Of a stretch of 64,000 nt of DNA, positions 1 through 12,400 are shown one piece after another. Positions within the stretch are counted from its first letter, which is position 1; every line of letters begins with the position of its first letter. A model generated the notes under the pieces. The model did no database searches. It was not told the DNA's origin and saw nothing but the letters and a program-made list of their open reading frames with translations. The position numbers were made by a program, and so were the translations under genes. Origin of the DNA: Anas platyrhynchos. Lineage: Eukaryota; Chordata; Aves; Anseriformes; Anatidae. The stretch is from NCBI RefSeq assembly GCF_047663525.1, contig NC_092613.1, forward strand, positions 3,621,501 through 3,685,500. The letters are read 5' to 3'.

Positions 1-2430
1 GTGGAATTAATGAGAGATAATGGTCATGAAGCAAGAGAGAGAGAGGAAGGAACGTAAGAGGATGTGTCAACCTGTTCCTAAAGAAGAACTTCAAACTCAA
101 TAACAAGACTCTTTCAAATATAGATTTTAAATCTTCATTGATTGTATGAGGTCGAGTACCATATACCATATTTGGCAACATTGGTAATTACCAACTTTTT
201 GGTTGATGAAGTGAACAAAGCATTGTGAAGATGGGATTTGGGTTGATGCCAAGCAGGTTGTACTTCATGCCACTGAGAGATTTAGTCTGTACTCAAGAGG
301 TGTCTTAAAATCTGACTAAATGCAGATTCCTGGCTCTGAGGTCCTAAATTAGAGGTCAGCCTCTGTCTCACCCAAGGCTTCTGCTGACCATAAAGGGAAC
401 TAAAGTCTTGGGAGTGACTGAGTTCATCTCAAAATGGGTGTCTAAAATAGATCAGAAGAACCATCCTTGAAAACAGTCAGTTTTTATATTCTGGCTGCAA
501 AGGATAATTAGCACAGACAGGGCCATCTACCCTGCAGGTATCTGGAGAGAGGTGGAATGTTGCTCACAGTTTTCTATGTACTAGTCATACAAGTTAAGGC
601 CCCATCAAAGAGAGAGAACAGAATTCTACCAAGCTGTTCTCCCACACAGAACAAGGAATCCAACATGTGCTCCAGGTTTCACATTGCTTTGACAACCTAT
701 GGTTGGTAAAAGCAAAATTGTATTTTGAAAGTTTTCCCTTTTTTGAAAGTTTTCATGAAATACATGAAATACAACGACTGTCTCTGCAAATCTTGGAAGT
801 TGTATGAATTTATTTATTAGGACATGTCATAGAAAGGCATTTGTGTGGCAGGATACCTCTAAGGAATTGAAGGGGAGGTGATTGAACAAAAAAGATGAGA
901 GAAGTGAGTGCTGTGGGTAAGGTGGAGTGAAAAGGAGTGAAGGGATTGGTGGGTGGATGAAGGACTGAGAAGTAACCCAGTGTGTACGTTTATTTGGGTG
1001 AGCTAATTGGATAAAGCAGTGCCTCCCGTTGGAGAAAATGTAGCACAAATGAAAAGGTAGACAGTACCTAGGGAAGTTGTGAGCATAGGGGAGGGATGCT
1101 GGTGAACCTGTGAAGACTCATTAGCAGGAGGAGGCTGGAAAATCAGAGTAAGTATTGCTCAGTGATGTTGTGAGCTGAAGAAGTCTGTTGATGGGATGAA
1201 GGGAAAGTCCAGGTCGATAATGGTGACCCATGGCTGTAGACTTTGAGTGGGGATGAGTGTGGGGAAGAAGGGAAAAGACTGTGTATGATGGGATGACTAC
1301 ATGGGGAAGAAGAAAGGACTACTGAGATCCAAAGAAAACCAGGAAGTCACATTTGCCATGAGTGTTACTCATCTGCTGTACTGCTCTCCCAGATTTTAAT
1401 GATCTGTGGATCAGGAATTTCCTGAGAATGCTGTAGGTTCTTTGTTCAGGGGTGCCAAGTGCTTACCTGGTCTCGCCTCAAACCCCTTCTGAAGGGGGGG
1501 AACTGGCAAAGTCTAGTCAGTGGCAGAGGCAGAGCAGACGTAAGTGGGCAGTGGCTGAAGGATGCCTGGCAATGAGATGACTGAGAAGCAGTTTCAGTAT
1601 GAGCTAGAAGATGTAGTTTTGAGGCAGTTAAAGAAAATCAGAGCAAGGTACATGGGGTTGTAAGCACCGAGGCACAAGCAGAGCTTCAGGAGCAGTAAGA
1701 TTCATACACAGCAGAGAATTCCTGGTGATGAAAAGGCACGGGCAGATAGATGGAGCTCGTGAGAGAGCCGAGGAAAGCGGAGCCAGGCTGTCCTCTGCAC
1801 GCTGCCACCCCTGGCAGGACGCAGAAGCGCCATGGAGCTGTGAGTGCTTCACAAGCTTTGTTCCGCCATTGTGCCTCCCGCAGCAAGGTGGGCTGTGCGA
1901 GCAAGCCAAGTGGACGCTTGCTGGGGGCAGCTGTTTAGATGGTGTCCCCATGCCAGCAGAATCGGGGGGAAAATACATCGGAGCATGGGCAGCTCAGTTC
2001 TGCCTTCATAAAATACGTCAAGAATCCAGCTCAGCACAGATGGTGTTTGTGCCTACAGCACAAGGACTCCACCGAAGGACACGGCAACATCTGAATCACT
2101 CTCTTGGGCCAGAACAGCCATGCCGGGGGGTCAGTGGCCTGGACGTGGCATACACAGTGCTCAGAGCGGGGCAAAACCAGCATGATAACCCCAGAATTAA
2201 GGAGAGCAGATGTTCACCTTATCAGGGAGATGTCCTGTGAGAGAGCTGGGGTCGTTCAGCCTGAAGGCTCTGGGGAGAGCTCAATGGGGTCCTGCAACAC
2301 TTAACGGGGGCTTATGAAAGGGTGGAGAGGGGCTCTTTACTTGGGTAGATAATGACAGGAGAAGCTGAAATGGTCTTAAACACAAAGAGGGGAGACTCGA
2401 ATTAGACATTAGATGGAAATTCTTTAATCA
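1..2430. other. Upstream intergenic DNA, no gene recognised
   Basis: I see no exon-like open frame with splice sites and no recognisable protein here. The longest frames (for example a 171-codon one on + at 1725-2240) have no family resemblance and no supporting splice signals. Composition is ordinary AT-rich bird DNA until the CpG island begins near 2440. Confidence 0.5.
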
Positions 2431-2439
2431 GAACGTGGT

Positions 2440-3440
2440 GAGGCACAACACAGGCTGCCCAGCGAGGCTGCGGCTGCCCCATCCCTGGCGGTGCTCGAGG
2501 CCGGGCTGGCCGGGGCTGTGGGCAGCCTGGCCTAGGGCGAGGCCTCCCTGCCCCGCCGGGGCTCGGTGCCGGGCGCTCCGTGAGGCGCCCCCAGCCCCCC
2601 CCCCCCGCGGCCCCGTCTCAAGGCTGCCGGGAGCCGCTTCCCGCCTAAATAACGGCCACCGGAAGCGCGCCTTCCTCCATTCCATCTACTTCCGGCGACC
2701 GCCGGAAGCGCCGCCACCTCCCGCCGTACCCATAGCGGCCGCCGGGCGGCGCCAGGCCCCACTTCCGCTCCCTACCGGAAGCGGCGGCGGACGGAAATGG
2801 GCGCCGGGCGGCGGCGGTGGCGGTGGTGGTTGCGGTAGGCGGGGCGGCCGGAAGTGACGCACGCGGCGCCTCGGCCCGCCCCTGCCTCCCTCCGCTCCGC
2901 CGCCGCCGCCGAGCGTTGTCCGCCGCCGCCGCCATGTCCCGCCGCCCGCTGGGGGCCCCGCGGAGCCGAGAGGAGCGGCCGGGCAGCGCCGCGCAGTTGT
3001 GAGTACCGGGCCCGGGCGGAGCGGCGCGGGCCGGCCCGGCGCTCGCCCCCTCCCGGCGGAGGGCGGAGGGGGGCGGGCAGCGCAGCGCTGCCGCAGCCGC
3101 CGCCGCCGCAGCCGTGTTCCCGGGCGGCTCGGCAGGGCCCGGCCGAGCAGGGAGCGACCCGGCAGGTACGGTCCCGCCGCCCTCCAGCCGCCCCCTGAGG
3201 GGCCCGGCCCGGTGTGGGGCGAGGCGGCGGTGCGGGGAGGGGGGAGGGAGGGGAGGCCGCCGGAAGGAGCGGCGGGGCCGGGAGCGGGCAGCGGGGCGTC
3301 GAGGCCGCGAGCACGATGCTGGGGCGGCGAGGCTGGAAGCGGGGAACCGGGGCGTTGGGGACGGGAGTGGCGCCGGTTGTGACTCCGGGAGCGGGGCAGC
3401 GGGGTGCTGAGGATGGGAGCGGGGCCGCCGCCGCCCTGAC
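2440..3440 (+). promoter_or_regulatory. LRIF1: LRIF1 CpG-island promoter with ETS-site cluster
   Basis: Base composition switches abruptly to very GC- and CpG-rich DNA around the first LRIF1 coding exon. Six ETS-core elements of the CCGGAAGY/ACTTCCG type lie in both orientations at about 2659, 2688, 2702, 2761, 2774 and 2848. The last runs straight into TGACG, a composite ETS/CRE-like site. There is no TATA box at a sensible distance, as expected of a housekeeping CpG promoter. The transcription start is inferred to lie within about 2700-2930. A second possible donor (CAG then GTACGG) near 3164 could serve an alternative non-coding first exon. Confidence 0.75.
2934..2998 (+). CDS. LRIF1: LRIF1 coding exon 1
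   Basis: The start ATG follows a run of GCC triplets (GCCGCC just before ATG), a favourable Kozak context. The exon encodes 21 residues plus two bases and ends at a strong donor (TT then GTGAGT). The sequence is Arg/Pro-rich and not conserved with mammals, as usual for this short N-terminal exon. Confidence 0.8.
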
Positions 3441-6400
3441 CAAGCCTTCACACCTCCGCCTGCCCCGCTCGACGCCCTCCCGTGAGGCAGTGCTGCGGCG
3501 GACAGCGGGCAGACACCGAGCGTTGGAGGCTGAGGGTCGTCGTCCTCCTGCCACGCTCCCAGCCCGTAACAGCACGCGGCTGTCCGGCCGTGCTGGGGGA
3601 ACCGCGAGGTGCAGCCACGCTTGTACGCCGCGGGCTCCAGCTGCGCTTGAGCTCCCCACACATCGCGTGGCTTCTCTGGAGGTGTCGGTGCAGCGAGGTG
3701 TTCCCGCTGGGCTCCTCGGAGGCTGCGGCCATGGGGTTTGTGGCTGGAGGGCAGCGGGCACTGATGGGCAGAGTGGCGCTTCACAGCCTGTGGTCTGCTC
3801 CCCGGCCATTAGCGTGCCCTGCAGTAATTATTCCTACTATAGGGAATATTCTGCAGAGGGTGGAAGCGTTTTTGTGCCAAGCATAAAATGTTCCTTCAGC
3901 CATTACTGAGAGCTGCTGGATTACAGGAAAACCCCATGCCTTTAGCAACCTAAATTCTGGGTGGGATTCCTGGTGTTGTGTGCAAACTCAGCATCAGTTT
4001 CTAGATTTTGCTCAGATAATAACAAAATTACTTTATTGTAGCACATAGACAAAAGATATGGCTACATAAAACGCAGTCTATTTTAACTTGTCTCTAGGTG
4101 CATGCTTCCAATTCAATGTTATTTTGCCGCTTCCAGGATTTGGCTGTACCCATTAAAATAAATGAAGTTGGTTCTCTGACATTTGTAGTGCTTGTGGTCC
4201 CTGGTTGATTTATTGATGTTCAGAGGAGGTGAAAGCTGTCTCTAAAGCATTATCTGGGAGTAAATGCGATCTGGAAAGTAGCTGACTGGAGTTGAAAGAG
4301 AATGTTTCTTCCAACAACTCTGAAGTGGAACTGAAGCTTGAGCAAATCTTTCTTTTTATCTCCACCAATATATTTTTTAGGTGGCAAGATCATGATTTTT
4401 GTTGCCCTAGTGGTTACAGTGGATTCAGCAAATGGCTTTATTCACTGAAAATGTGCTAAGGCTGTATTGGTATGGCAAAAATCAGGGACAGAAAACGAAT
4501 CATTGTCATTTTGTTCTTTGAGTCTGGTGCTTAGTAAGAGTAACAAACAATATGGGATGAGAACTTGAGGCAGTCTTGGACATCAGATTGATGTGGCTGA
4601 TTGTATGAGTGAATACAACAGGAATTCTGTTTCAACAGAGGAAGGATGTGGGGAATTCTTTTTGTTTTTCTAGCTTAACGGAAAAACAGTAATTTAAAAA
4701 CCAACAACTTCCTACTTCCTTCTGCTGTCTCTGCTTCGTAGGTTGTTTAACGCCACGCTACTAGTTGAGTAGGAAGTTGGTATCGCCATGTAGACTGTCT
4801 ATGTAAGGAAATAATGACTGGTTTTGTTCAAGAAAAATGGCATGTAGACATCAGTTTTCTCTGAATATCACAGATTTTTTTATTTTTTTAAAGGAAAGCT
4901 GGCTACCTACATTTCTGTTTTGATTTTTCTGTTTTGATTTTTCTGTTTTGATTTTTCTGTTTTGATTTTTCTGAAACAAAGTTTCTGTGGAGAGAAGATT
5001 ACCATCCACCACTATTATTTCTTCTAGTTTATTGTCCTGAAATACTGTTCAGGGGTCTGCTTTAACGTTCAGGCCTTGGGCTGAACTAAAATCTGATGTG
5101 CAAGAACAGAAGTATTTCTAAGTGTTAATGTGGGAGATTTGGGAAGTTCTATATTTGTGAAGAGTAGGGAAGCGGAGGAGGACAAAATGGAGGAAGAAAG
5201 TTCTACTTCAGCTATTATGGAAAAAACTCCCCAACTACAATTCAGTACACTTCCTGTATTTATATAATTTAAGGAAAATTTACCCATTTCCTTAACAAAA
5301 TTAATCTGACATCCTTAAAGGGGGAAACTAGTGGATTTCTCATTCTGCTTAAGGAAATCTCAAAACATATTCTTCGGAAAAAAAAGGGCTACAGAAAGCA
5401 GACAAGTAGGTTCTAGATCTCGTCTTCGTTACCCAACCATGTATACAAACAAGCTGGAAATGCTTTGTACTGGTAATATACAAAGTGTCAGTCCTGGCTG
5501 TTTCTTTGTTTCTCCTGGAAGAGTCTTTAGTGAAGTGAGATAAATACCATGAAGAATTTTCAACTTGCATCTGAAATGGGGAAAGTGTTGTAGTCCCCTC
5601 CAGACAACAGTGTCTGAAGTCATTGAAGTCATCTTCCCTTCCTGTTCATAGGTGCTGGAGTAAATACGTGTGAATAAGGCTTCTTAGTATCTCATCTGAA
5701 TGGTTCCCTTCCTTCTTTCTTATCTGTGTTTTACCTTTTTCTATTTCTGCAGTCCTGTGAATACCTGCTACTTGTTTCAGGCAAACAAATGCTGTTTTCT
5801 AGAAAGCAGTTTTTTGGGGGTTTCCTGCTCTTTTTGCATAGCATGTGAAGATAAAAAAGCTTCGTTTCTCTTCAGTGCTAGTTTTTCTCAGCTGTCCTTT
5901 CAGATTCCAAAGCATCCAACTCCATTTTACCACTAAAACCTCAGACAGCAGCATCCATCCAGAACTACGTAGTGTGTTGCCCATGTTGTCCTTTCCAGTA
6001 CACGATTATTTTTAAAACATATTGCAGAATTTCCTGCCCACTGCACTGACAAATCACATAAGCCTCTTATTTTTCACATCGTATGCTTGGGAATGAGGCA
6101 CTGTACCCAAGTATTGGACGTGAGAGTTAATTTTAAGGTTACAGCAAGGAAAGTCATGCGTGTCTACAGCCTTTAGACAAGCAGTACCATAGTTTTTATA
6201 TCAGCTGTCAAGGAGAACGCAACCTCAGACTGTGCCAGGAACTGTCCTACTCGGGGCGTGAAGAGCATCTTTGTGGCTTCTTACTTGCTGGAAAAAGACA
6301 ATGTCTTGGCTGACTTCTTGAGCAGATGCTACGGTTGGATGCGTGAACGGTATCCGAATCGCTCTGTTCCGAGCTGAACTGGAGGCCCAAACTATCGCTT

Positions 6401-9400
6401 TGCTGCCAGAAAAGCTGCCGGTGTTCCCCATGCTACTTGGCAATAAACAGATCCCAGCAATGGGAAGCACCCTCACGGCCATGTTAGCAATGGATTTATC
6501 CATGTAGAAAGTCAATAGGACAGAGCCAGAATGCTTTTGGTGACCAAAAGTGATGCTGGCAGCTCTGCCTTTTAATCATTCTGGATCTGATGTCAAGACC
6601 GTGAATCCTGCTTCATCTAGGGAGGGATCCTGGTTTGTTCGTGTGTCTCAGCCTGCCATGTCACCTCTGCGGGGCCTCAGGTTCTGCTGAGTCCAGGAGG
6701 TCTTTGGGAAGATGCCTGCCTTCAGGCAAACTCGCTCCAAGTGGGGAAGAGCCTCTCCGTCCTGGAACGGACCTAAGTCTTTTGTCATTCCTATCTTGGC
6801 ATTTGAAGCAGTCAGAGCTGACTTTTGGATGGACAAGGTTCTCTCTGTCTGTCTGCTGTTTAGAATTTTTGTCTTTGCAACTGCATCTGCTCTTCAGATT
6901 TCCCTGGTTTGGACTCTGTGTATTCCTTATAGTTCTTGAGGCCCTTTTCTTCCTAGATTGATGAGTTCTGTTTTCATCAATCGCACAGAGCTTCTGTACG
7001 TTCCTTGACCACATTTAGTTGTGTTCTCTCCTTGGAGATGACCACCTTTGTAGTCTGTATCTGTCTAAAGAATGATCAAGCAGGTGAGATGTAGGCAAAT
7101 GGCTTGGTCACTGTTCGTCCTGTTCCACCAAGGGAATGTATTCTGCATCTTATTTTTTTTCTTGTGTATGTGTCAGAGGTAATTTCTGTTTCCACCTTGC
7201 CATGCAATTAATCTGCCTATATTTTCCCAAAGCTTTCCTGAAAAGCTTTCCTGAAATTCATACTTCTTAGTGCTAAGTAGGGGTATTAAAAGCAGCAGGT
7301 GGCAAAAAATATGGCTCCTCTGTGAAATTTGTCGATTATGTTTCTTCCATTTAGAAGGAAAAGAAAGGGCTCTCTAAGCAGAAGAGAATATTTCAGGTGT
7401 TTTCTTGGTTCTTTTAAGTATATATTTTTTCAGTCTGAAAAGGATGCTGTTTCTTGCCTTTCTGATGTGTAATAGTTGGATGTTATTTTTAGACAGTCTG
7501 TGGTACTCTGAAATGCTAACCCAAAATGTACAGTAAATAGATCAGAGTTATTTTTGCCCTGAAGTTCCTGAAGATTAGGTCTGGAATATTTCAGTAGTTA
7601 ATCTGTTTCTAAGGCATAGCAGCATTGGGTGTACAATTCACTGATGCACATTAATTAAAATATCTGTGCTGTGTTCACTTACACTTTCTTTCTTTTTTCT
7701 TTTTCTTGTCTCTTTTCTTTGTTTTGTTAAGCATTGCAGGCTGTATGTACCGAGTAGTTCAGACGACGGGACCAGATGGAAAAAACCTTCTGAAATTACT
7801 TCCAATTTCTAAATCTTCTGGAAACTTTGTGCCAATAGTTCAGTCTTCAGCCATGTCAAATAATCCTAAAGGGAATATTTCTAGTCCGGTTCATCTTACT
7901 TTTAAGACACAGCTTGCCAATACTACTGCACCTTCATCTGTTAAGATACCTGTTTTTCAGTCTCCTAATCCTGGAAAGATAATTCTTACAAGGACATCAG
8001 ACAAACAGGAAAGCGTTAGAGCAGGTTCTGAAACAGAAAGCTTAACTGCAAAATCAGCTGCTAACATCCAGAGCAGTTGTGTTTCAGTTGATAGACTGTC
8101 TTTGCAGAACATTGCTGTAACAAGTTCATCTAACCAGAGTAACTCTGCGTACATGTTTGTAAACACAAAGAATCTTCCCGCTACTATGAAGTCTCCAGTA
8201 CTGCCCTCTGACCACCACCTACAGATACCAGCTGATGCAGAAGTGAAATCTGTCCCAGCTTCTTTTTTACCGCCTGCAATACAGCAAAAAATACTTGCAG
8301 CTGCAGCAACAAATGTGTCTGGAGGAGCTGACAGTACAAAAATACCAACTGTTATTTATGTGTCACCTGTGAACGCGGTAAAAACAGTACTTCCCAAGCG
8401 GTTGCAAACCATTTGCCCCAAAGCCGCCACAGATGTTTCAAAAACATTAATAATGACAGCTACACAAATGGCAAACTGTTCTTCTGAGACAGTAAAATCT
8501 GATGATCAGAAGTGCCAGCAAACACCAATGAAATGGATTGTGCAAGAAAGTCCGCAGTTATCATCGCCTTGCCTTATTCCTGTGAAGTCATCAAATAACG
8601 TGGCTACTAAGATCTTGAAAACTTTGTCAGATATGAAGAATGTCGAAGTTAACTCTGCAAATATTTTACCGCTCTGTTCTAGTGGTCCCGGTGGAAGCCA
8701 AACAAAAATCACACCTTTTAAAGATAACGCTCTGGTCATGTACAGTGGGAAAGTCTATTTGTTGACCAAAAGAGGTTCTGATGTTCTGTCAGCCCATGTT
8801 GACAAACAAGCATCTTCCTCTTCTGATGCTTCACTTAAAAAGGAGACATCCAAGCTAATTGCTTCTACTGAAGTCACTAAAATAACCAATAAAGTGGTGA
8901 ATCTGGTATTGTCAAAGAGCAAAGGAATGGTGCTGTCTCAGAAAGATTCAAAAATGGGTGCAAATGCAAAAGTTTCTCCATCAGCTGGTTTAAGAAGTGA
9001 CTTAAAATCCGCACCTGCAGCTCTGGTGACACCAAGTGTTAAGCAGCGCAGTTCTACTGTAATCCAAGGAAAGAGTTTGCCCCTGACCATGAGCATTTCA
9101 AGTGGAGCGACCCCTATTACAGCAGTAGGGACACAGGAAAATGTATGCCAAGGTGGCAAAGAAATGATTCATTCCCCCAGAGCAGCAAGTGCTGTTTTAC
9201 CTCAATCTAAACAAGAATGTGCTTTCAGTGAAGACTGGCAAAAGGTAATTCTCTCCAATAAACATGCCAATCTCAGTGTCTGCTAAATTATTATATGCTC
9301 CTGGTTCTGTTGGAATAAAATAGCTGATAGTAAGTTCACAGATTGTTGTGACCGTTCCGGTCACCAGAAATGCTGGTCTGAAGTGTAGTTCGTTGGTTCA

Positions 9401-12400
9401 AAAATGGAAAATACTTTTTTGTTTTGTTTTCCCTGCAAAATTGCACTGGAGTGAGTGCAAGTGAGAAAAGGCATAAAGAAAAGGGCAAGGAGAAGACAAT
9501 TTATCTTGTGAAGAAATAAAAGTTATGTACAGCAAGTGGAAAGTACAGGAAAGCTGTTCATCTGGTAGCTCTCTGCTCTCAAACACTGATGCTGCGTTTT
9601 CCCAGCAGTTGACGGTGCTGTAGGCGTGATGTCAAGTAGAGAAGCTTAGAGCTACGTGAGAGGAGGACAAGGCGGACAAGCAGGGGTTGTCATGCTAGGA
9701 CGAAGGCATTACAGCTCCAGTTTCTGCTGTCTGAGAGAGCTTAAGGCAGGAGCTGCGTTCCCTTCCGTTCATGTAGAGGGGTTTTCTTCCTTTGTGTCAT
9801 GGCTGATGTCAGGCAGATGGAACTCTCGGGAGCTTTAATGGCAGTGGTGCTTTCCCCCTTCAGGCTGTCTACGTGTTCTTCTAAAATTGTAATGTAGGAA
9901 ATATCGAAGAGAGAACTTAGCTGAAAATTGCACGAACTCTGTGCCCGTGAAGGATTGCAAGTCAAGCTTTCAGTTGCCCAGGAGGACAGAATGAATTTGT
10001 CTGCAGATGAAAAATTGGTCTGAAGCAAGTATGTATTTGCTTATGTTGACCAGGCCGAAGAGGAATGTCAGCTAAGCATATTTATGCACGTTTGAGGCAT
10101 TTAATCGTTGCAGTAGGGCCTCTTTTTTGATTGTTCCTCACCTGACAAAACTGTTCAGACAAACATTTTTTCTTGAGTGCTGTGTGATGCCAAGTGGTAG
10201 CATTCTCATTTGCCTTAGTTGTTTATAGTCCATACATTTGCAAGGCTATGGGTGCCAGACATAGTGTCACCTTGGCCTTGCAGTTGAGGAACAGTTCAGG
10301 TTACAGTGAGATTAGGTAGGAAGGCTGGTTAATAGTGCTTTGTTGGTATTATCAAAGTGGAGTGTTTTCAACAGCCTGAAAGTGACTCTGTAAAGGACAC
10401 CGTCTGATCTTTCATCATCTTCCTTTTTTACTTCTAAGCTTTAGAGTAGGTTACTTTATATGGCTTACTAGTTGGACTTTGCATTGTCTGGATGTTTTAC
10501 AAGACACTTGGTGTTTTAGGTAACTCAAATAATGTTAGACCTATGATAATACGTCATAATTCCTCAAAATTGGCTTACGCATGTTAAATGCAACTCTTGT
10601 GAAAATTTGTTATTTTCCCAGTGTTTCTAGTAAACTAAGGCTTCTGTATACATGGAAGGAGAGGGAGAGAGATTCATGGTTCCCACCCTGTTTCTGTATT
10701 TCAGGTCCAGCATGAAAAGATGGATTCACAGGGAAAAGTTAATCAAATCAAACACCAAGAGAAGCCACATTGGAAACAATACTTGGAATTAAGGAGAAAA
10801 TTTGGTCTCACCAAGGAGGAGAGAGTCTACCTTAAGAGAATACCATTGATAACCTCCAGTGAGAAACCAGATGAAAGGGTGTGTTCCAGTAACAACTTGA
10901 AAACGAGAAATGACTCTTGCGTTTCATCATCATTAGATGTGACAATAACAAATCAACATCAGGAATGTGTTACAGAGGAAAAGGTATCTTGAATGTTTTT
11001 GGCACTAAAGTATGTGTACCGCAAACACATTCAGAAAGCAGCATGTGTATGATCAGTACAGGGCTATGATTTTTGTTTGGACCCTCCCACCTTGGGATTC
11101 ATCGGGGGAAGCCAGTAATTGTTACAGTCCCTGTGGGAATTGTTCCTAGAACTTGGTTTTGTGCAGCTATAGAGCTGTATGATTTCAGTATGACTCGAGT
11201 GCTCTTTTTTTTTTTCTTTAATCCTCATTTCTGTGTTCAGCTGGAGGAAATAAAAAGAACAAATGCTTTGAAGCACCCTCTAGTGGTGGATGAACAGTCA
11301 AAAGGATAGCCTTTATTGGAATAGGAACTATACCTCTGTGATTCTGATTTATATTTAGCCTTCTGCAAACCGTTATGTATATCCAGTAGTGCAGTGAATA
11401 CACGCAGAATAATAGAGGAATGATTTCTTGTGAAGCTTTACCCGTGAATTCAAAATCAGGGCAAGTACTGTTATTTCAAGGCACTTCAGACATTCACATG
11501 ACAAAATGTGTGACTTCCAAAGAAAAGCATCCACTTGGTCGCGTGCAGTGTTATTGAAAAAAATTGACTCATGTACCTGTCTGGTCATTAGAGCTGTGAA
11601 TGTCTTTATAAATGTAGCCCTTTGTCGTTGGCTATGGATGTTCTTGAGTGCTTCTGGAAAGGTTGCCCTTAATGTAAGAACTTCTGTCTTAACGCATGAA
11701 ATTGATTTTAGCCATCCAAAGTAGTCCTGTTCAGCTTTAGTGTTCTAAACTTTCTTTTGTATAATCCTACTCTACCCAGTCAAAAGCTTTCTCAGATTTT
11801 AATAATTCTATTTTGAGAGCCTAGCTTTAGGCAGATCTACTGCCTGCTCATAGTAAGGTACATGAAAATTTAAATAGCAAGGTAGTTAAGAGGAATGTGG
11901 TTTTGTAATGGACTCCAACTCTAACATTTAAGCTTTCTGGAAATGTCAGCCTGAAGAATGTTTTGCATTTTTCCACCAAGTTAGATACAAAATATTTGGC
12001 TTACGCTACAGTTAAAGAGGTGATAGCATGAAATGATAGGCAGAAATGGACTATTGGGTGAGGAAGAAAGTTAACGTTCTGGAGTTGTTAACCAGGAATC
12101 TTTGCTAGAAAACATTACTGAACATAGAAGTATGTTTGCTCAAATTGCTAAAAGAAACATCTTCCATACAGTAATTCTAAGAAGCATACAGCAATATGTG
12201 TAATATGTGCCTAATGAGCTGTGAATAAGGTAGAATGATGCTCAATTTAACAGAAGGATGTTTTGTGTGTTTCTTGATTATACAGATAATTGTGGATCTG
12301 GAAGATACATCTAAGAAAAGAAAAATAAAATCCTCATCGGTGTCAGACAGTGGAAAGAGAAGGAAAACATCAGTCAAATCAACCACAAGTTCAAATTCAG

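Larger units (their letters stand above)
2999..7731 (+). other. LRIF1: LRIF1 intron 1
   Basis: GT-AG intron of 4.7 kb. The first 450 bases belong to the CpG island. The rest is AT-rich, with a 14-bp tandem repeat near 4.9 kb and a decayed retroelement pol fragment near 6.3 kb. I see no further exon. Confidence 0.7.

Noticed and set aside
2645-3784. A 379-codon open frame on the - strand over the LRIF1 CpG island, and overlapping frames on both strands
   Set aside because: GC-rich DNA lacks stop codons by composition. The predicted proteins are Pro/Ala/Arg/Gly runs with no family resemblance, and the + strand there carries the LRIF1 first exon.
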